Origin: Acarospora socialis
Lineage: Eukaryota; Ascomycota; Lecanoromycetes; Acarosporales; Acarosporaceae
Direction: 5' to 3'
Length of the DNA: 64,000 nucleotides
NCBI GenBank assembly: GCA_025617375.2
Contig: JAMYGW020000001.1
Coordinates: 496,001-560,000 of the forward strand
Numbering within the stretch: position 1 is the first letter of the stretch; every line of letters begins with the position of its first letter. Positions 12,650 through 24,300 of the stretch are shown one piece after another. Position numbers and translations under genes: made by a program. The notes under the pieces were generated by a model. The model saw only the letters and a program-made list of their open reading frames with translations. It did not search any database and was not told where the DNA came from.

Positions 12650-13675
12650 GAACATCACTACATCACAAATTACAATACTACAACACACTGACACATCAAG
12701 CAACAAATACAAGTTCAAAATGATTTGTTTTCAATGTACAGTTTTAACAGTCAACATCTAGAATAACAACATCTAGAAAGCTAAAGAGAAAGAAGAAGAA
12801 GATATTCATTAAGTTTAAGTTTGTGCTCAAGCTCAAGCTCAATTCTGCACTCAAGCTCAAGACAGTTGCAAAGAATAAATTCACTGCATCAAATACAACA
12901 AATACTTAGATCACTGCAGATTTGCAGACAGCAAATCTTCAGACTGCATTCAATCTACAATCAGTGAACATTTCATCAACTATGTTTTCAAAAAAAAAGC
13001 AGTCATCAAAACAATTAGCACAACAGTCTGCAAAGATGATCATCAAGAGATGTGCTAAGTCAGATGATATGTATTACTTCATAATATTTTTCAATTTTAA
13101 CAGTTTTATTTAACACACTCTTAATTAATAACTACTCTAAAAGAGATTCAACAATATCAGAAGAATGTTAATTTGTTGATATTAAAACTTTTTTTCTCAA
13201 GAGTTGCTCAACAAATTTGTCTCTTCAATGAGAAGTTGCAAATTTCAAATATTCACTGACAAACAAGTGTCTTACAAGTGTTGCAGAAGACTGTGAAGAA
13301 ATTCTTGATGATATATTTGAAAGATATAGTATGATTGTTTGAAACTTCTGCAATACAAGATTCTAATAACTATTAAATATCAATTTCTGTGCTATTTATG
13401 TCAAGTGTGTTATGATTTAAGTTAAAGATATGATCTTGATTGAGTGATTTTACAAGTGACTCTTGTCTTATGATGTTACATCACTCAGATTTACACACTA
13501 GATTAAAATATATAATGTAGTTAAACTTGTAATCTGCAAATAAGAGATGACTTTGAGATCAGCATCAAATATTATGTAGTATGCTTTTACTGTGACAAAG
13601 TAATAAGTTTATCTTGAAAATTTAAAGAAATTATAGACACTAGCAAACAGACTGAGTCTATTGATATCTAGTCTT
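12650..13675 (+). pseudogene. Trp-rich accessory protein, module 1
   Basis: The first part (12,922-13,113) is open and Gln/Ser/Lys-rich. After the paired heptamer at 13,095-13,114 a long frame runs to about 13,670 (KFQIFTDKQVSYKCCRRL, then a CYLCQVCYDL segment with a CxxC pair). Nearly all its stops are TGA where Trp is expected, so the ancestral protein was strikingly Trp-rich. The same block recurs in module 2 at 15,455-15,915 with matching TDKxVSYKxxKRL and a similar cysteine segment. No known family is recognised. CxxC plus Trp-rich could suggest a small zinc-binding or DNA-binding domain, but that is inference. Confidence 0.4.
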
Positions 13676-13768
13676 TTCATTTTCAATTTATTAAAATTAA
13701 CATTAATAACTTCTGCTTTCTCAATCTTCTAGACAGCTGAAAAACACACAAAGTGTTAGAATGATGCA

Positions 13769-14065
13769 TTAGAAAAAAAAGTTCACTGAATTTACAGAAA
13801 AAAATACTAATCTGTGACATTCATCAAGCTCAACATATCTCTCATCATTCTCTGTAACACAATCTTGATTTTTTTCATCAGTTTGATCAACATCATTCTT
13901 TTCATCATTGTCATCACAACTTTCATCATCATCTTCATCAAATCTACAATTCTCATCATCATCTTCATCAAATTCACAACTTTCATCATCATCTTCATCA
14001 AACAAATACAAAGACAAATCATCTGAATGCTCAATCTTCTTCTTTTTTTTCTTATTCAAATTCAC
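13769..14065 (-). pseudogene. Asp/Glu-rich accessory ORF with 10-residue repeats, module 2
   Basis: The minus frame contains three adjacent copies of a 10-residue repeat of form FDEDDDESCE (13,913-14,003, 30 bp each), preceded by a Lys run (NLNKKKKKKIEHSDD) and followed by DDNDEKNDVDQ. It is the module-2 counterpart of 10,897-11,205. The stop is overlapped by the paired heptamer at 13,755-13,774 in the matching orientation. Acidic repeat next to a basic run is typical of disordered nuclear proteins; no family is assigned. Antisense and shifted ORFs over the same bases are shadows. Confidence 0.4.
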
Positions 14066-15454
14066 AATTCAGTTATCATTCTTCTCACTGTTTAGAGCTT
14101 CATCATTCACTTCATTCTTTGATAAATAAATTCAAATACTCTTCACAGTTTCAAGATCATAATCAGAGCTTTGTTCAATCAGATTCTTAGCAATGACTAA
14201 AGTTGAAATAGTATAGTTGAACAAGATAGTAAGTGTTTATGCTTGTTAGAATGTTTTGTTAGAATACTCACTCAACATTCATGTTCTTGATATTTTCTGA
14301 ATTCATGATTTACTGTCAAAATTGTCTCATATGAGCTTGAGAATTAAAGTTGTCTGCAATTTCAAGACTTTATCAATTCATTAAATATTCAATTCTTTCT
14401 CATCAACAGATAATTAAATCAAGATTTTAATTTATTAGATCATTAAGCTGTGAATGAATCTATAAGCATATATTAGTTTTAACACATTATTTTAACATAT
14501 TATTTTATTATAATGCTCTGCTATTTACATCTGAAGATAAGATTTTCTTTTTTGACTTGATGTCTTTGTTTATTGTGACAATCTCAAAGTCTTTCTTCTC
14601 ATTCTTCATATCTTTGAGCTCTGCTTTGAGTTGAATTTTATGTTCAATACATTGAATTTCTTTCTTAAGTTATGCAGCTAATTTCATCAGTGTGTGTTGT
14701 GCATGAAATAGTGAAATCATATTACTTTGTTTCACTCAATATCATCACTTCTCAAGATCTTCAATGACATCAATCTTCATCTACACTTTAATATTCTCAT
14801 CAACATCAATATACTCTTTGTTCTTTTTGAGCTTCTCAAAAACATAGAATTTCACATTTTGATTGTGTTTAAGAGCTTGATAACAATGTTTGAACATAGA
14901 GAACAAATTTTTGCATCAAATGCAATCTGATTCTGTACTGCAGTGTTTTGAATAATTATTCTTTGATTTATGAGATGTATCAAAGTCAGATTCTATTGCT
15001 CAATCAGATTTCTTGAATGTACAAATTTCATATTTTTTTTCTTTTCTTTGTTTTCAAATTCAGTTTGCAATGCTGTCATTCTCATCATTCTCTTTCTGAA
15101 AGTGAAGAGTCAGCTTGAAGTCTGTTAGAAAAATGCATTAAAAATACTGATTCAGTCTTCTTGATTTGATGCTTTTTCTCTGTCAACATTTTACAAATTG
15201 TTACACAATATTTGATGAATATAGAATGTTTATAAGACATGAGATAATAAAGTATAGTGTCTGAGAACTTGCAAGAGATTAAGTAATGTTTGAATTGCAA
15301 TGAGAGACAAATTGTCTGTTGACTGAAATACTGATATGTTTTGCTGTTTAAAATACAATAATATGCACTTCTCAGTCTTCTTCATCACACAGTACAAATT
15401 GAGAAAATAACTTCTCATTTTCTTCAATTCATTTGAACACAATGATTAGATAAA

Positions 15455-15915
15455 AGAGATGTGCAAAGTCAGATAGTAAGTATGATCACTTTGATATTTT
15501 AATGCTCAGTTTTAATGTGCTTACACACAAAAACTGCTCTACAAGAAATATATTGCTATCAGAAGTTTGCAGATCTGTTGATTTCAAGTTGACTTTTCAT
15601 TTAATTAATCAGAGTAATCTGTACAAATGACAGTTAAATATGTCTTGATTATGTTTACTGATAAAGAAGTGTCATACAAGCTTTACAAAAGACTGTCAAG
15701 ATCTTCTTGATGACTTATCTTAAAGATAAAACTTCATTATTAAGTTCTCTTGATGATCAGTTTTCTGATTTAATTGATAGACATAAATTTCTGTGTTATA
15801 TATGTCAAGTGAGTTATCATTTAAACAAAGAATATAACTTTTGTGCAGAAATTTTATGATTGTCTGACATCTTTTGAATTAATGAAAGATGTGAAACAAT
15901 AAAATAGTCTAAGTT
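15455..15915 (+). pseudogene. Trp-rich accessory protein, module 2
   Basis: Homologue of 13,045-13,670. The frame at 15,660 reads TDKEVSYKLYKRLSRSS followed by two TGA codons where the module-1 copy also has TGA-TGA, indicating a conserved Trp-Trp. It decays sooner than copy 1. A GTAAGT sits at 15,476 and a paired heptamer at 15,497-15,516 separates the upstream block from the conserved block, as in module 1. Confidence 0.35.
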
Positions 15916-16151
15916 AGTAGTAGAGTTATCAACTTATCATGTTATCATGTTTGATTGTTAGAAATAATTGTTAGAAATGTGCTCTACATAGCATATGAAA
16001 TATTATATATTAAACATGATGCTCTATGAGATTTTATAAGTTATATATGATGAATGTACACAAAGTATATATCACATAATTGACTCAAATTGATCTGCAG
16101 ATCAGATCAAAGCAATTAAACTGATTCTAACTTAATTTATAAATCAAGATT

Positions 16152-16179
16152 TTTGATCTGATCTGCAGATCAGATCAAA
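16152..16179. repeat. 28-bp perfect palindrome in the right subterminal region
   Basis: The sequence is its own reverse complement around a central CTGCAG (half-site TTTGATCTGATCTG). A shorter copy of the same core lies about 55 bp to the left, at about 16,093-16,115. Position near the transposon end suggests a protein-binding or hairpin site; the left end has no obvious equivalent. Confidence 0.6.
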
Positions 16180-16203
16180 GTTGAGTTAGATTGAGTTAGA
16201 GTC

Positions 16204-16226
16204 AGTTTGATTTGATGATCACTTTA
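16204..16226 (-). repeat. Right terminal inverted repeat (hAT)
   Basis: Mate of 4154-4176. Reading inward it gives TAAAGTGATCATC and continues into GACTC-type words, then into two copies of a GATCTGCAGATC palindrome between about 16,090 and 16,180. Confidence 0.8.
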
Positions 16227-16234
16227 ATCAAAAT
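16227..16234. repeat. Right target-site duplication of the hAT element
   Basis: ATCAAAAT, directly abutting the right terminal repeat and identical to the left copy at 4146-4153. Confidence 0.85.
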
Positions 16235-17289
16235 GCAATAAGTGTACTCACTATAATCATTCATGTATTAGTGTATTGTGAAAGTCTCTCAATAAAATTC
16301 ATCTTTCACTTCAAAAAAAAAAAAAAAAAGCAAACAGTGAACTAACAGTCAAGCATACTGAACTTATCACTTTGTTTTTAAAAGTTATGCATTTTCAAAA
16401 GATTCTGAATCAAATAAATTATCATGTTTTACAGAAGACTGACTGTCTTGCTGCTGAACTTGATAGTGATAATAATAAGATTGAGAATGAAAATTCTCAA
16501 ACAATATTACAACTCATAAACTCAATGTCTTCATTCTTCTGAACTAATATCAACTTCTTTTCTTAAAACATCAAAATATTCTTACACAGTTCTTAAGATT
16601 TTCTTTAAATTCTCAAATACTTTCTGAAATATCATATTCTTTGTTGAGAAGTGTGATGTTTTAACTGCTTTTATAGTCTTAGTTGAGACTAACATCAGAA
16701 GTTACTCATTATTCATATAGTCTGTGTGACAGAGTATGTAAATAGACAATCTTTACAACTCATGTCAATCATAATCAAGTTAACAGTGTATGTTTCACTA
16801 AATAGACAGTTAGTCAGCAGTATAGCATGAGTATTCTTTTATTTCTCAATAAATTATGAGTCTAAGTTAGCAAGAAGCTTTTCAGAGAAAATGTATACTG
16901 TTTTAGTGTCTTGACAGCTTGATATGAAAACTTAAAGATTGAACAAAATAAATATTACTGATCATTGATACAGAGCTTTAAGATTGAGCAAAATGACACT
17001 CTCAACAGCTTGATATGAAATCAAAATAAGTACTCTCAGTCATCAATATAAGACTCAAAGATTGAGCAAAATGACATTCTTAACACTCAATATAAGACTT
17101 TAAGATTAAGCAAAATGAAACTTACTAACAACTTAATATAATACTCAACAGTTAAGTAAACAAGCACACACACTTCTTCTTTCTCTTATTTACATTATCT
17201 TCTTCTGTACATCTTAATACTTCATTTTATTTATTTTTTATATTATATACTGACTGCTGTCAAAAGCTACATTATGAATTTTGACAACT
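16235..17289. other. AT-rich DNA with a poly(A) tract and ~60-bp repeats, upstream of Copia-2 gag
   Basis: An A-run of about 17 bases begins near 16,316, about 20 bp after AATAAA (near 16,293), which resembles a retrotransposed 3' end. At 16,900-17,155 the words AGATTGAGCAAAATGA and CTTGATATGAAA recur three or four times at spacings near 55-80 bp, a pattern common in promoter parts of LTRs. A Copia-2 5' LTR probably lies in this interval, but I could not find its two copies, so no boundaries are given. No gene is seen. Confidence 0.35.
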
Positions 17290-19320
17290 CTTTCACAAAA
17301 TGACAATTTATTTCAATTCTCAGTCACAAGAACTGCAATTAATGATTCACTTTCATAAGAAAATAATTGATAAATAAAGATCTATGATACATTGTTGAGA
17401 TCTTAATGATTGATACTTTTATCAGTGACTTTTTCTTTTTATTCAGCAATCTTAATTTTGAAAGTCAGAAGTCTGACATAAAACTTTATATTAACTTATT
17501 ATTTATATCAGTGCAGATGATCAGAAGTACATTGCAGACAAGATTAACACAAAAAATATTTGAAATATCTTGAAATTCAAATACAAGAAGAAGCTGCAGA
17601 TCACTGAAAGACAATATTTAATGAAGTTTATTGAATATAGAATATTGACAAATGTATTTATTAATGAAGCATAAACATATCTCAGCAAGCTGAACAGAAA
17701 AATTACTGCAACTCAGTCTGATATAACTGATCTATTTAAGTTTGAGCAACAATTTCAGACATTTCTTCAAGCATTATTTAAGAATTACACAGTGATTCAC
17801 AATACAATCAACACTCAAAACATCTCAAACATCAAAAGAAGTCTGCAGAAGCTTTATGAAAAAAAAACACAATTAAAAACTGTTGAGACTGTCTTGTAAG
17901 CAGATTGACACAAAGAGAAAGACTTGACACATTTATATTAATATGATGTGAAATATCATTATTGAAGATTGTCAAGCTTCAGCAACAATCATACTTCTTA
18001 GTATAAATCAATTAAATGTTTTCTCTGTTGTAATTCTCATTGCATTTAAAACTGTAAATATCTTTTTGCTGTTTGCAAGAATATTAAATTAAAAAAGTTA
18101 TTTGTCTTAATCACAATTAAGTCAGTCAGAAAGTCAGACAAGTTGTCTGTAAACAATTCACATCATAAAGACAAAATAAGATTTAAACACAGAAACAGAA
18201 AGCACAGAGTTTTTAATGTTGAAATTAAAAAAAACAATGACTCATTCTCATCTGAGTCTGATGCAGAGAAAGATAATGAAATTGTTACTCTGTTTAAGAA
18301 AGCTGTCAGTAAAATACTCAGCTTTGAATGAGTTGTGAATTTTAAATATTTCACACACATAATTAATCAACATCAATTCTTCAGTGATTCTTTGATATAT
18401 ATATGATGTTGAAGAATTAAAGTTAAGCAAAAATACTTATACTCTTACTACTATAAAGTAACTGTGATACAGAACAGATTTAGAAACTTTGTAAATTTGA
18501 GTTCAACACTTTATATGTTTGAACTAGAATTTAATCTTTTATCAAAAAAGCAAATATACAAAATGAAATTGTAGAGAAGCTTTGATCAGCACAGTTTTTA
18601 TATGTGAAATAAATATAACAATATTATGATAAAAGTGTCTGAGCAAGATGATGTCTATATAGTTATACACATTGTAAAAGAACTGAATGAGTTCACTCTG
18701 TTATTTATCATACATGTGTTATTTAATTCAGAGATAACTTTTTCAGTCACAGTATCAGATATGAATTCTCAGATGTAAACTGATTCATTAAGCTTTGCTG
18801 ACACTTCATCTTTTGTTGATATTTTGTTTTTAAGTGAAAAGATCAAGATTTACAAGTTATAACATCAACAATTTGTTTATCTTGACTCTGCAAAGCTCTG
18901 TAATCTTTATAAAGTTATAATTTTTAAGAAATTAATCTTCATTGTTGAAGACAAGAAGAATATCTGTGAAGTTTGTGTTCTCATTAAGTTTGTTAAACAG
19001 TGAGAACACAATATGAGCAAGAGAAAGATCAATATTCTTGTTTTGATTTTCATTGATATATGTGATTTTTTATCTCTGTCATTTATTGAATATCAGTACT
19101 TTCTGAAGATTGTGAACAATTATTCTTGAAAGACATGAACAATATTGATAAAATAATGCAATAATGTTTCACAAAAACTGCAAAAGTAACAATTAAAGAT
19201 TGAGCTTCAGATTAGTGTGAAAATGCTTGCTGTACAAAGTGACAATGTTACAGAGTTAAGATTAATTTTGAATGACTGATGTAAATTCTTTAACATTACA
19301 CTGCAGTACACTGCATCAGC
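17290..19320 (+). pseudogene. Copia-2 gag-protease-integrase remnant
   Basis: One plus-strand frame runs for about 1.8 kb, broken only by mutation-type stops. Gag (from about 17,515) has DQKYIADKIN and LLKS-type helical text and ends in a zinc knuckle CFLC-CNS-H-CI*N-C at about 18,015-18,055 (CX2CX3HX4C). A basic/acidic linker spans 18,143-18,331. The protease region is weak. Integrase has HQQFVYLDSAKLCNLYKV (the HxxxxH part), CEVCVLIKF (CxxC) at about 18,975, then FIDICDFLSLSFIEYQYFL and NNYS*KT, matching the copia first-Asp block, and QSDNVTELRLILND*CK with ITLQYTAS for the second Asp and following region. The frame degenerates after about 19,320 and no reverse transcriptase is found beyond. 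It is distinct in sequence from Copia-1. Confidence 0.75.
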
Positions 19321-22300
19321 AAGTTAAAAGTGCAGTTTAAAGCTGAACTAATTCAACTAAATTCAGCTCAGAGTACTCAAAGTTAAAAATCTTATGTCTT
19401 AGTTCATGAGTGCTTTGAGTGTTCTTGAAAACTCTTTTTAAAAAAAGATGCTCATATTTATTTTATCACTTCAAGTCTTTTTAACACATTTTGTGCTGAA
19501 GTCATGTTAACAAACATTATTATATATGTCAAAATTGTTTATGTTGTCAAATAACTGAATAATCTTGTTCTTGTCAATCTTAATCTCATAATTGCTTTGA
19601 TTATGATAGATGATCTGAATATACATTGCATTATCATCAGCATTTCTATTTAAAATTCATTGAATATGTTTTACAACATCAGTTAATTGAACATTTTTAT
19701 TTTAAAAGATTCATTGAATCTCTTCTATTTATTGATTATATCTGTCATAATTGATTCATTGAATTTGCAGTTCATCACAGATTATTTTAACATCATAGTT
19801 GCTCATAAAAGCAGTAACACTTAACAAGAATCACTGCATAATTTAGATTGCAGAGCAAATTCTTTAATGAACAAATTACTCATTACATTTTCATAATTAA
19901 TTTCTTCTCATACTGCACAGTTATAGAACTCTGATTTTTAAGTTTGTTCACAAACTTTCTGTAATTATTCTTGTTGTTCATAATAGTATTTTTATATCAT
20001 AGTTGTGCATCAGAATGCATCTTCAGATCAGTTTTTTCAGTAAATTTGTCTTATATTTAACTCAAATTGATATGAAGTCAATGCAGCTTTTTGACATCAC
20101 ATTTCTTTATCAGCAGTAAATAGTTGTGCTTTGATGTATATTTTAGTTAAGTTTCTGAAACATTCAATAGATCATTATCTGTGCAGAACATATCATTATG
20201 AATTGAATTTAATCTGATGTTGAGAACAGAAACTAAATTATTGCTGAGATTTATCTAATCAATATCATCAAGATCTTTATCATTCAAATCTGTTTTGTTT
20301 AACTTCTATTATCAGCATTGATCAGCTTATAAAAGTAGTCTTTTATATTTATCTTTTCTGTGCTCTTGCTGATAGTTGATGAGATAATGATTGATGTTTG
20401 AGTAAATGTGAAGATCAATGATTAACTTCTTTCAGTTAAGAACAAAATTGTTGATGAAGTAATTTCATCAATCTCATATGTGAACAGATCAGATAAAACA
20501 TCAATATATTGATTTTCAACAGCTGTGATGTTTATTGCTGCTTTAACTTTATCATTATTAAATTATACACAAACACAATATAGCAGAATCTTCAGAATTG
20601 TGCTTTATTGCTCTTTGAACTGATGATATTACATATTTTTAACACAAATTTATGTGACTGATATATCATTCTGAGTCAGAACAGTTTGTTATGACTGACA
20701 AACAAACAGTAAAACACATATTTAGCACTCTGAGATCATCAAACTTCTTAATTATGTACTTTTCTGACTCATACTCTTAAATGTAATGCACAATCATGAT
20801 TACAACAAAAAATACTGAATTGATCAGCAGCAGATTAAATATATTCTTAATATAAACATGAAAGATCATTTCATTCTTAATTCTGACAAACACTGTACAC
20901 ATTAATGTTCTTAATATTATCAATACACAGAATCTTATCTTTAAAGACTGTGCAGAGATCAGCTGTCAAATATATAAATGAATACTACTTATGTTTTTGC
21001 ATGTAAAGTTGTCATCTTAAAGAAGTTTCTTCATATATTTTATCACATCTTTTCTTGTTCTCTACAGCTGTCAATTGTAACTAGATCTGACAAGAATTCA
21101 TATTATTGTCATTAAATGCTCACAGAATGCACTGAATGCATTATAGAACTATAAATGTTAGTTAATTTATACACACTCATAGATGTAGTTGTATACTTTG
21201 TGAACTTCTGACAAAGTAAAAATATTGTTCATTTTTAGTTATCTGTGATTTAATTTATCATCTAAATGCTTCATCATTGTTCTTCATGTTTTCTTAATTT
21301 GATCACTAAGTCATTGTTTATTGTGATCTGATCATGATATACTCTTTAATTCAGCATGACTGCTGATAATTTACATCTTAATGAACAAAAGCATTATTAA
21401 TACAACTGACTTATACTTCAACATTGATCTATATAATTTTTTTCTTAATGTCTTAGTTCACAGATAGAAGTTCAATACTGTTGAACTTTCATTGCTGTTG
21501 AAATTAATGTTATTGTAACTCTGAGATTGAGAACTGACTTATTTATGTTTAATTGAAGAACTTGAGCTGAAAGACATCTGAGAACTTGAGAAATATTGTT
21601 GCTGCTTTGCTCTATTTTCTATAGTGAACTTTGTCTTTATGTTCTTTAGTCTTGTTGTGCATTTTATGCTCAACAGTTCATATTTTCATATTAATATAAT
21701 TGTCATTAAATGAGTTTTTTAAAATATCATTGCTCATAATTTTATCTTGTGCATATCTGTTGTTACAGTCATCAGATAGATATTGTTTAAAATACTTATA
21801 TACTTTAACTGAAGTTATACTGTCTATCTAAATGTGCTTTGTCTGCAAGAATATGTCAGTATGAATGAATTTGAACATCACAAGTATTTGAATGATGTAT
21901 ATCTTTCAAAGTAGTATTGCTATAAGCTTGAGACATCTCTGTCTTAAAATAGTGATGTTGTTAATCATAATTATATTGTGAGTATAAACAGTATTGATTT
22001 GAGAATGAATGTTGTTATTTTGATGCATTGATGATAGATTTGCAAATTTTCATCAAATTAACAAAGATCAAATCTGACATTTGCAAGAGTGCATTCAGTG
22101 AACATGTTCAATGAACTAATCATATTTAATGAACACATCATCATATTTCTCATACTGATCTTTCAACACTATAAATTAGATTCTGTTCTGACAGAATATG
22201 ATTGTTTTTCTTTTACAATATTTAAAAACATTTGATCATCATATCTGTCAGCTTCAATATTATTTTCTCTTGTTTTTTTGTTCTTTCTGAACACAAATAC

Positions 22301-24300
22301 TTGCAGATCAGTGATTAAACTTGTCATCAATGCTGACTATTACATTTATGATACTGAAAGCATCTTTGACACTATTCAGAAAAGAATGAGTAACATTAAT
22401 GTCTGCAATTATAATTGTATTCATTTGAAGAATTTCAAGCTTATTGTCAAAAAAAGATTTAATTTACATTTTCTTTCTTCAAATCAAACTTAAGCATGAA
22501 ATTTATCATGTATTAATATAAACAAGTCTCTTGTGCAAGCTTCTGATCTATTATGTAAACTGTATAAATGTTGTAAAGTGTGTCAGAAAAAAATCAATTT
22601 GTTTAATCTTCAAATTTAACTGAGCTGAGCTTGACATGCACTATATCATTTGATTAGTTTGATTCTGCAAAAAATATGCTTATGATAGTGTATATATATT
22701 GTGATAACATTAATGAGAGTTTCATCAGTCATTCTTGTTACTCTTCTCTTAATTGCAAAAAAGAATCTTATAGATCTCTCTGTATGCATCTTGAAAAGTG
22801 TTGTTTTTCATTTAAGTTTGTTGATAATATGCATGATAATTACTTCAATGCACTCATATATGATTATATTTTCACTATTGTTGTACTTCAGTTTTCTCAC
22901 AATCAGTGATATAAACTTATTGAAATTCAAGTTATTCACTTTAATCAATTCTTTCAATTCTCTGAATACTAACAGATCTTGTGATTTACAGAATATGCTG
23001 TAATTTATGTTTTAATAAATTTATATCATAATATTCTGAACTGTTTTCAGTAATTCAGACTTTTCATCATCAGTAAAAAAGAAAAAACTTGTGTCTGATA
23101 ACTGTGACATATTAAAAAATAATGTCACATTATGTTCATCAGATCTTCTAGAAGATCTTTTATTCTTTATTTATCTTTTCTTATTATAATTGCACTGTTG
23201 AGTCAGAAACATGAGATATTTATTTTTTTTATGTTTTTGAGACATTACAGAATACATTGTCAAAATTGTGATAAATAATTGTGAATACACATCAAAGTAA
23301 TGCTTTGACTCTGACAGTGTTCAGTTTCTTTTTTAAAAGATTAAGCATAGTTATTTAAGTCTGCAGCTTTGACAACAGAAGTGTGTACATGCACTCATTA
23401 ATATTCAATTCATGTCATACAATGTCTTTAGATTATGTGATGACATCAATCTTCTTGTATAACACATTTTGATTTGCTATAGAGATCATGTTGTGATTTT
23501 TGATTGAATAAGACTGATAATTGTTGCAAAATCATGATGATATTTAACTAATGTAAAAATCTTGTCAGTGTTTACTTCATTGAGTTTGACACTTTCTTGA
23601 TCAGAGAAAGTGCCTGTGCATTGTTTCTCATTACTTTGCTCACAAACATAAATATTCTCTTTTTTCTTACACTTCATTCTTCTTTTCTTCATTCTTCTTC
23701 ATCTCTTCTGCTCATTCTTTATGTGATTGCTTGATTTTTCATCTCTGTTCTGTGACACTTTGCTTAATTCTTAACTCACAACTTGTTCATCTTACTCACT
23801 GACACAGCTGTTAACAGTTTCTTCAGCTTTAATGTCACTCTGTTTTGATTAAATAATGAAGAATTTTTTACAGCATGATTATCAACTGATCATTTTCAAT
23901 CAATGTATCTTCACACACACACTCTCACACTCTGAAAGTCATCTTCAGTTTGTCTTTTCACATCTTTTTCTCTGCTTCTCAGTTTCTTTTTTTTTTACTC
24001 TGTGCAACACTTCAATGATTATTCTTGCTGACATTCTTTCTGTTTCAACTCTGTTGCATTTTTGATGACTGACTGAGCAATTAATGTGAGAATAAGAATG
24101 AAAGCTTGATGCTGCTCTTTCTGCAGTGATAGTCAATCAAAAAAATGTTTTACACTCTTAAGTAGGTTTCTACTACACTATCAATGCATAGTTTGATGTT
24201 GAGTTGTTAGACAGTCTGCTGACTGTCTCTGCATTAAATTGAATAAAAACTGATTGAGTCATGCTGATCAAACTTGACTTACATGTGATTTTTGTGAGTT
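19321..24300. other. Decayed AT-rich DNA, no identifiable gene
   Basis: The block lacks CC, GG and CG as its neighbours do. Short frames exist but none shows a known domain. 22,278-22,690 (plus) is the most coherent, including DYYIYDTESIFDTIQKRMSN and a Cys cluster CKLYKCCKVC, but I cannot place it. 23,486-23,692 (minus) has a CKKKENIYVCEQSNEKQC cysteine spacing faintly like a fungal zinc cluster and remains unassigned. No LTR pair, TIR pair or RT motif was found, so the origin of these 5 kb is unknown. Confidence 0.4.

Larger units (their letters stand above)
10700..15915. repeat. Tandem duplication of a ~2.5-3-kb accessory module inside the hAT element
   Basis: Module 1 (about 10,700-13,675) and module 2 (about 13,680-15,915) align in the same order. 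Paired landmarks: 11,300-11,450 with 14,215-14,380 (both contain GATATTTTCTGAATTCA and ACTGTCAAAATT), 11,566 with 14,477 (paired heptamers), 12,203 with 15,124, 13,045-13,120 with 15,455-15,530 (GAGATGTGCWAAGTCAGAT), and 13,258-13,430 with 15,660-15,830. The copies have diverged by many transitions and some indels. Duplication inside the transposon, before or during C-to-T decay, is the simplest reading. Confidence 0.6.
4385..15976. repeat. 24 dispersed paired heptamers TTYTAAY-N6-TTYTAAY (13-bp spacing)
   Basis: Pairs start at 4385, 4850, 5133, 5478, 5630, 5868, 5990, 6542, 6999, 7232, 8131, 9481, 10,579, 11,334, 11,566, 12,203, 12,424, 13,095, 13,755, 14,245, 14,477, 15,124, 15,497 and 15,957. 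Each is two copies of TTYTAAY (sometimes ATTTAAY or with one mismatch), starts separated by exactly 13 bp; the spacer or the bases after the pair often read RCTCAG/RCTCAT. Sense copies dominate from 5478 to 10,579, where coding is on the plus strand; both orientations occur elsewhere. They are sparse in the transposase core and frequent between ORF segments. Function unknown. Confidence 0.6.
4154..16226 (+). mobile_element. 12-kb hAT-superfamily DNA transposon with accessory genes
   Basis: The ends read inward TAAAGTAATCATTGAGTCAA (from 4154) and TAAAGTGATCATCAAATCAA (from 16,226, minus strand). Over 23 bp they differ only by six transitions. Both are flanked by the same 8-bp direct repeat ATCAAAAT (4146-4153 and 16,227-16,234), the size expected of a hAT target duplication, and TAAAG fits the known YARRG-like start of hAT ends (Tam3 also begins TAAAG). 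A decayed transposase with BED finger, DDE core and hATC dimerisation region lies inside at about 7,700-10,560. The length of 12,073 bp is well above the 3-5 kb usual for autonomous hATs. The rest is extra coding DNA, including a duplicated module. All of it is C-to-T mutated. Confidence 0.85.

Noticed and set aside
13913-14003. CRISPR-like direct repeats
   Set aside because: 30-bp units without spacers that code a DEDDDES-type protein repeat; the host is a fungus.
19321-24300. Missing RT part of Copia-2
   Set aside because: No YxDD box or FLxGxLxE-type block was found on either strand of this interval.
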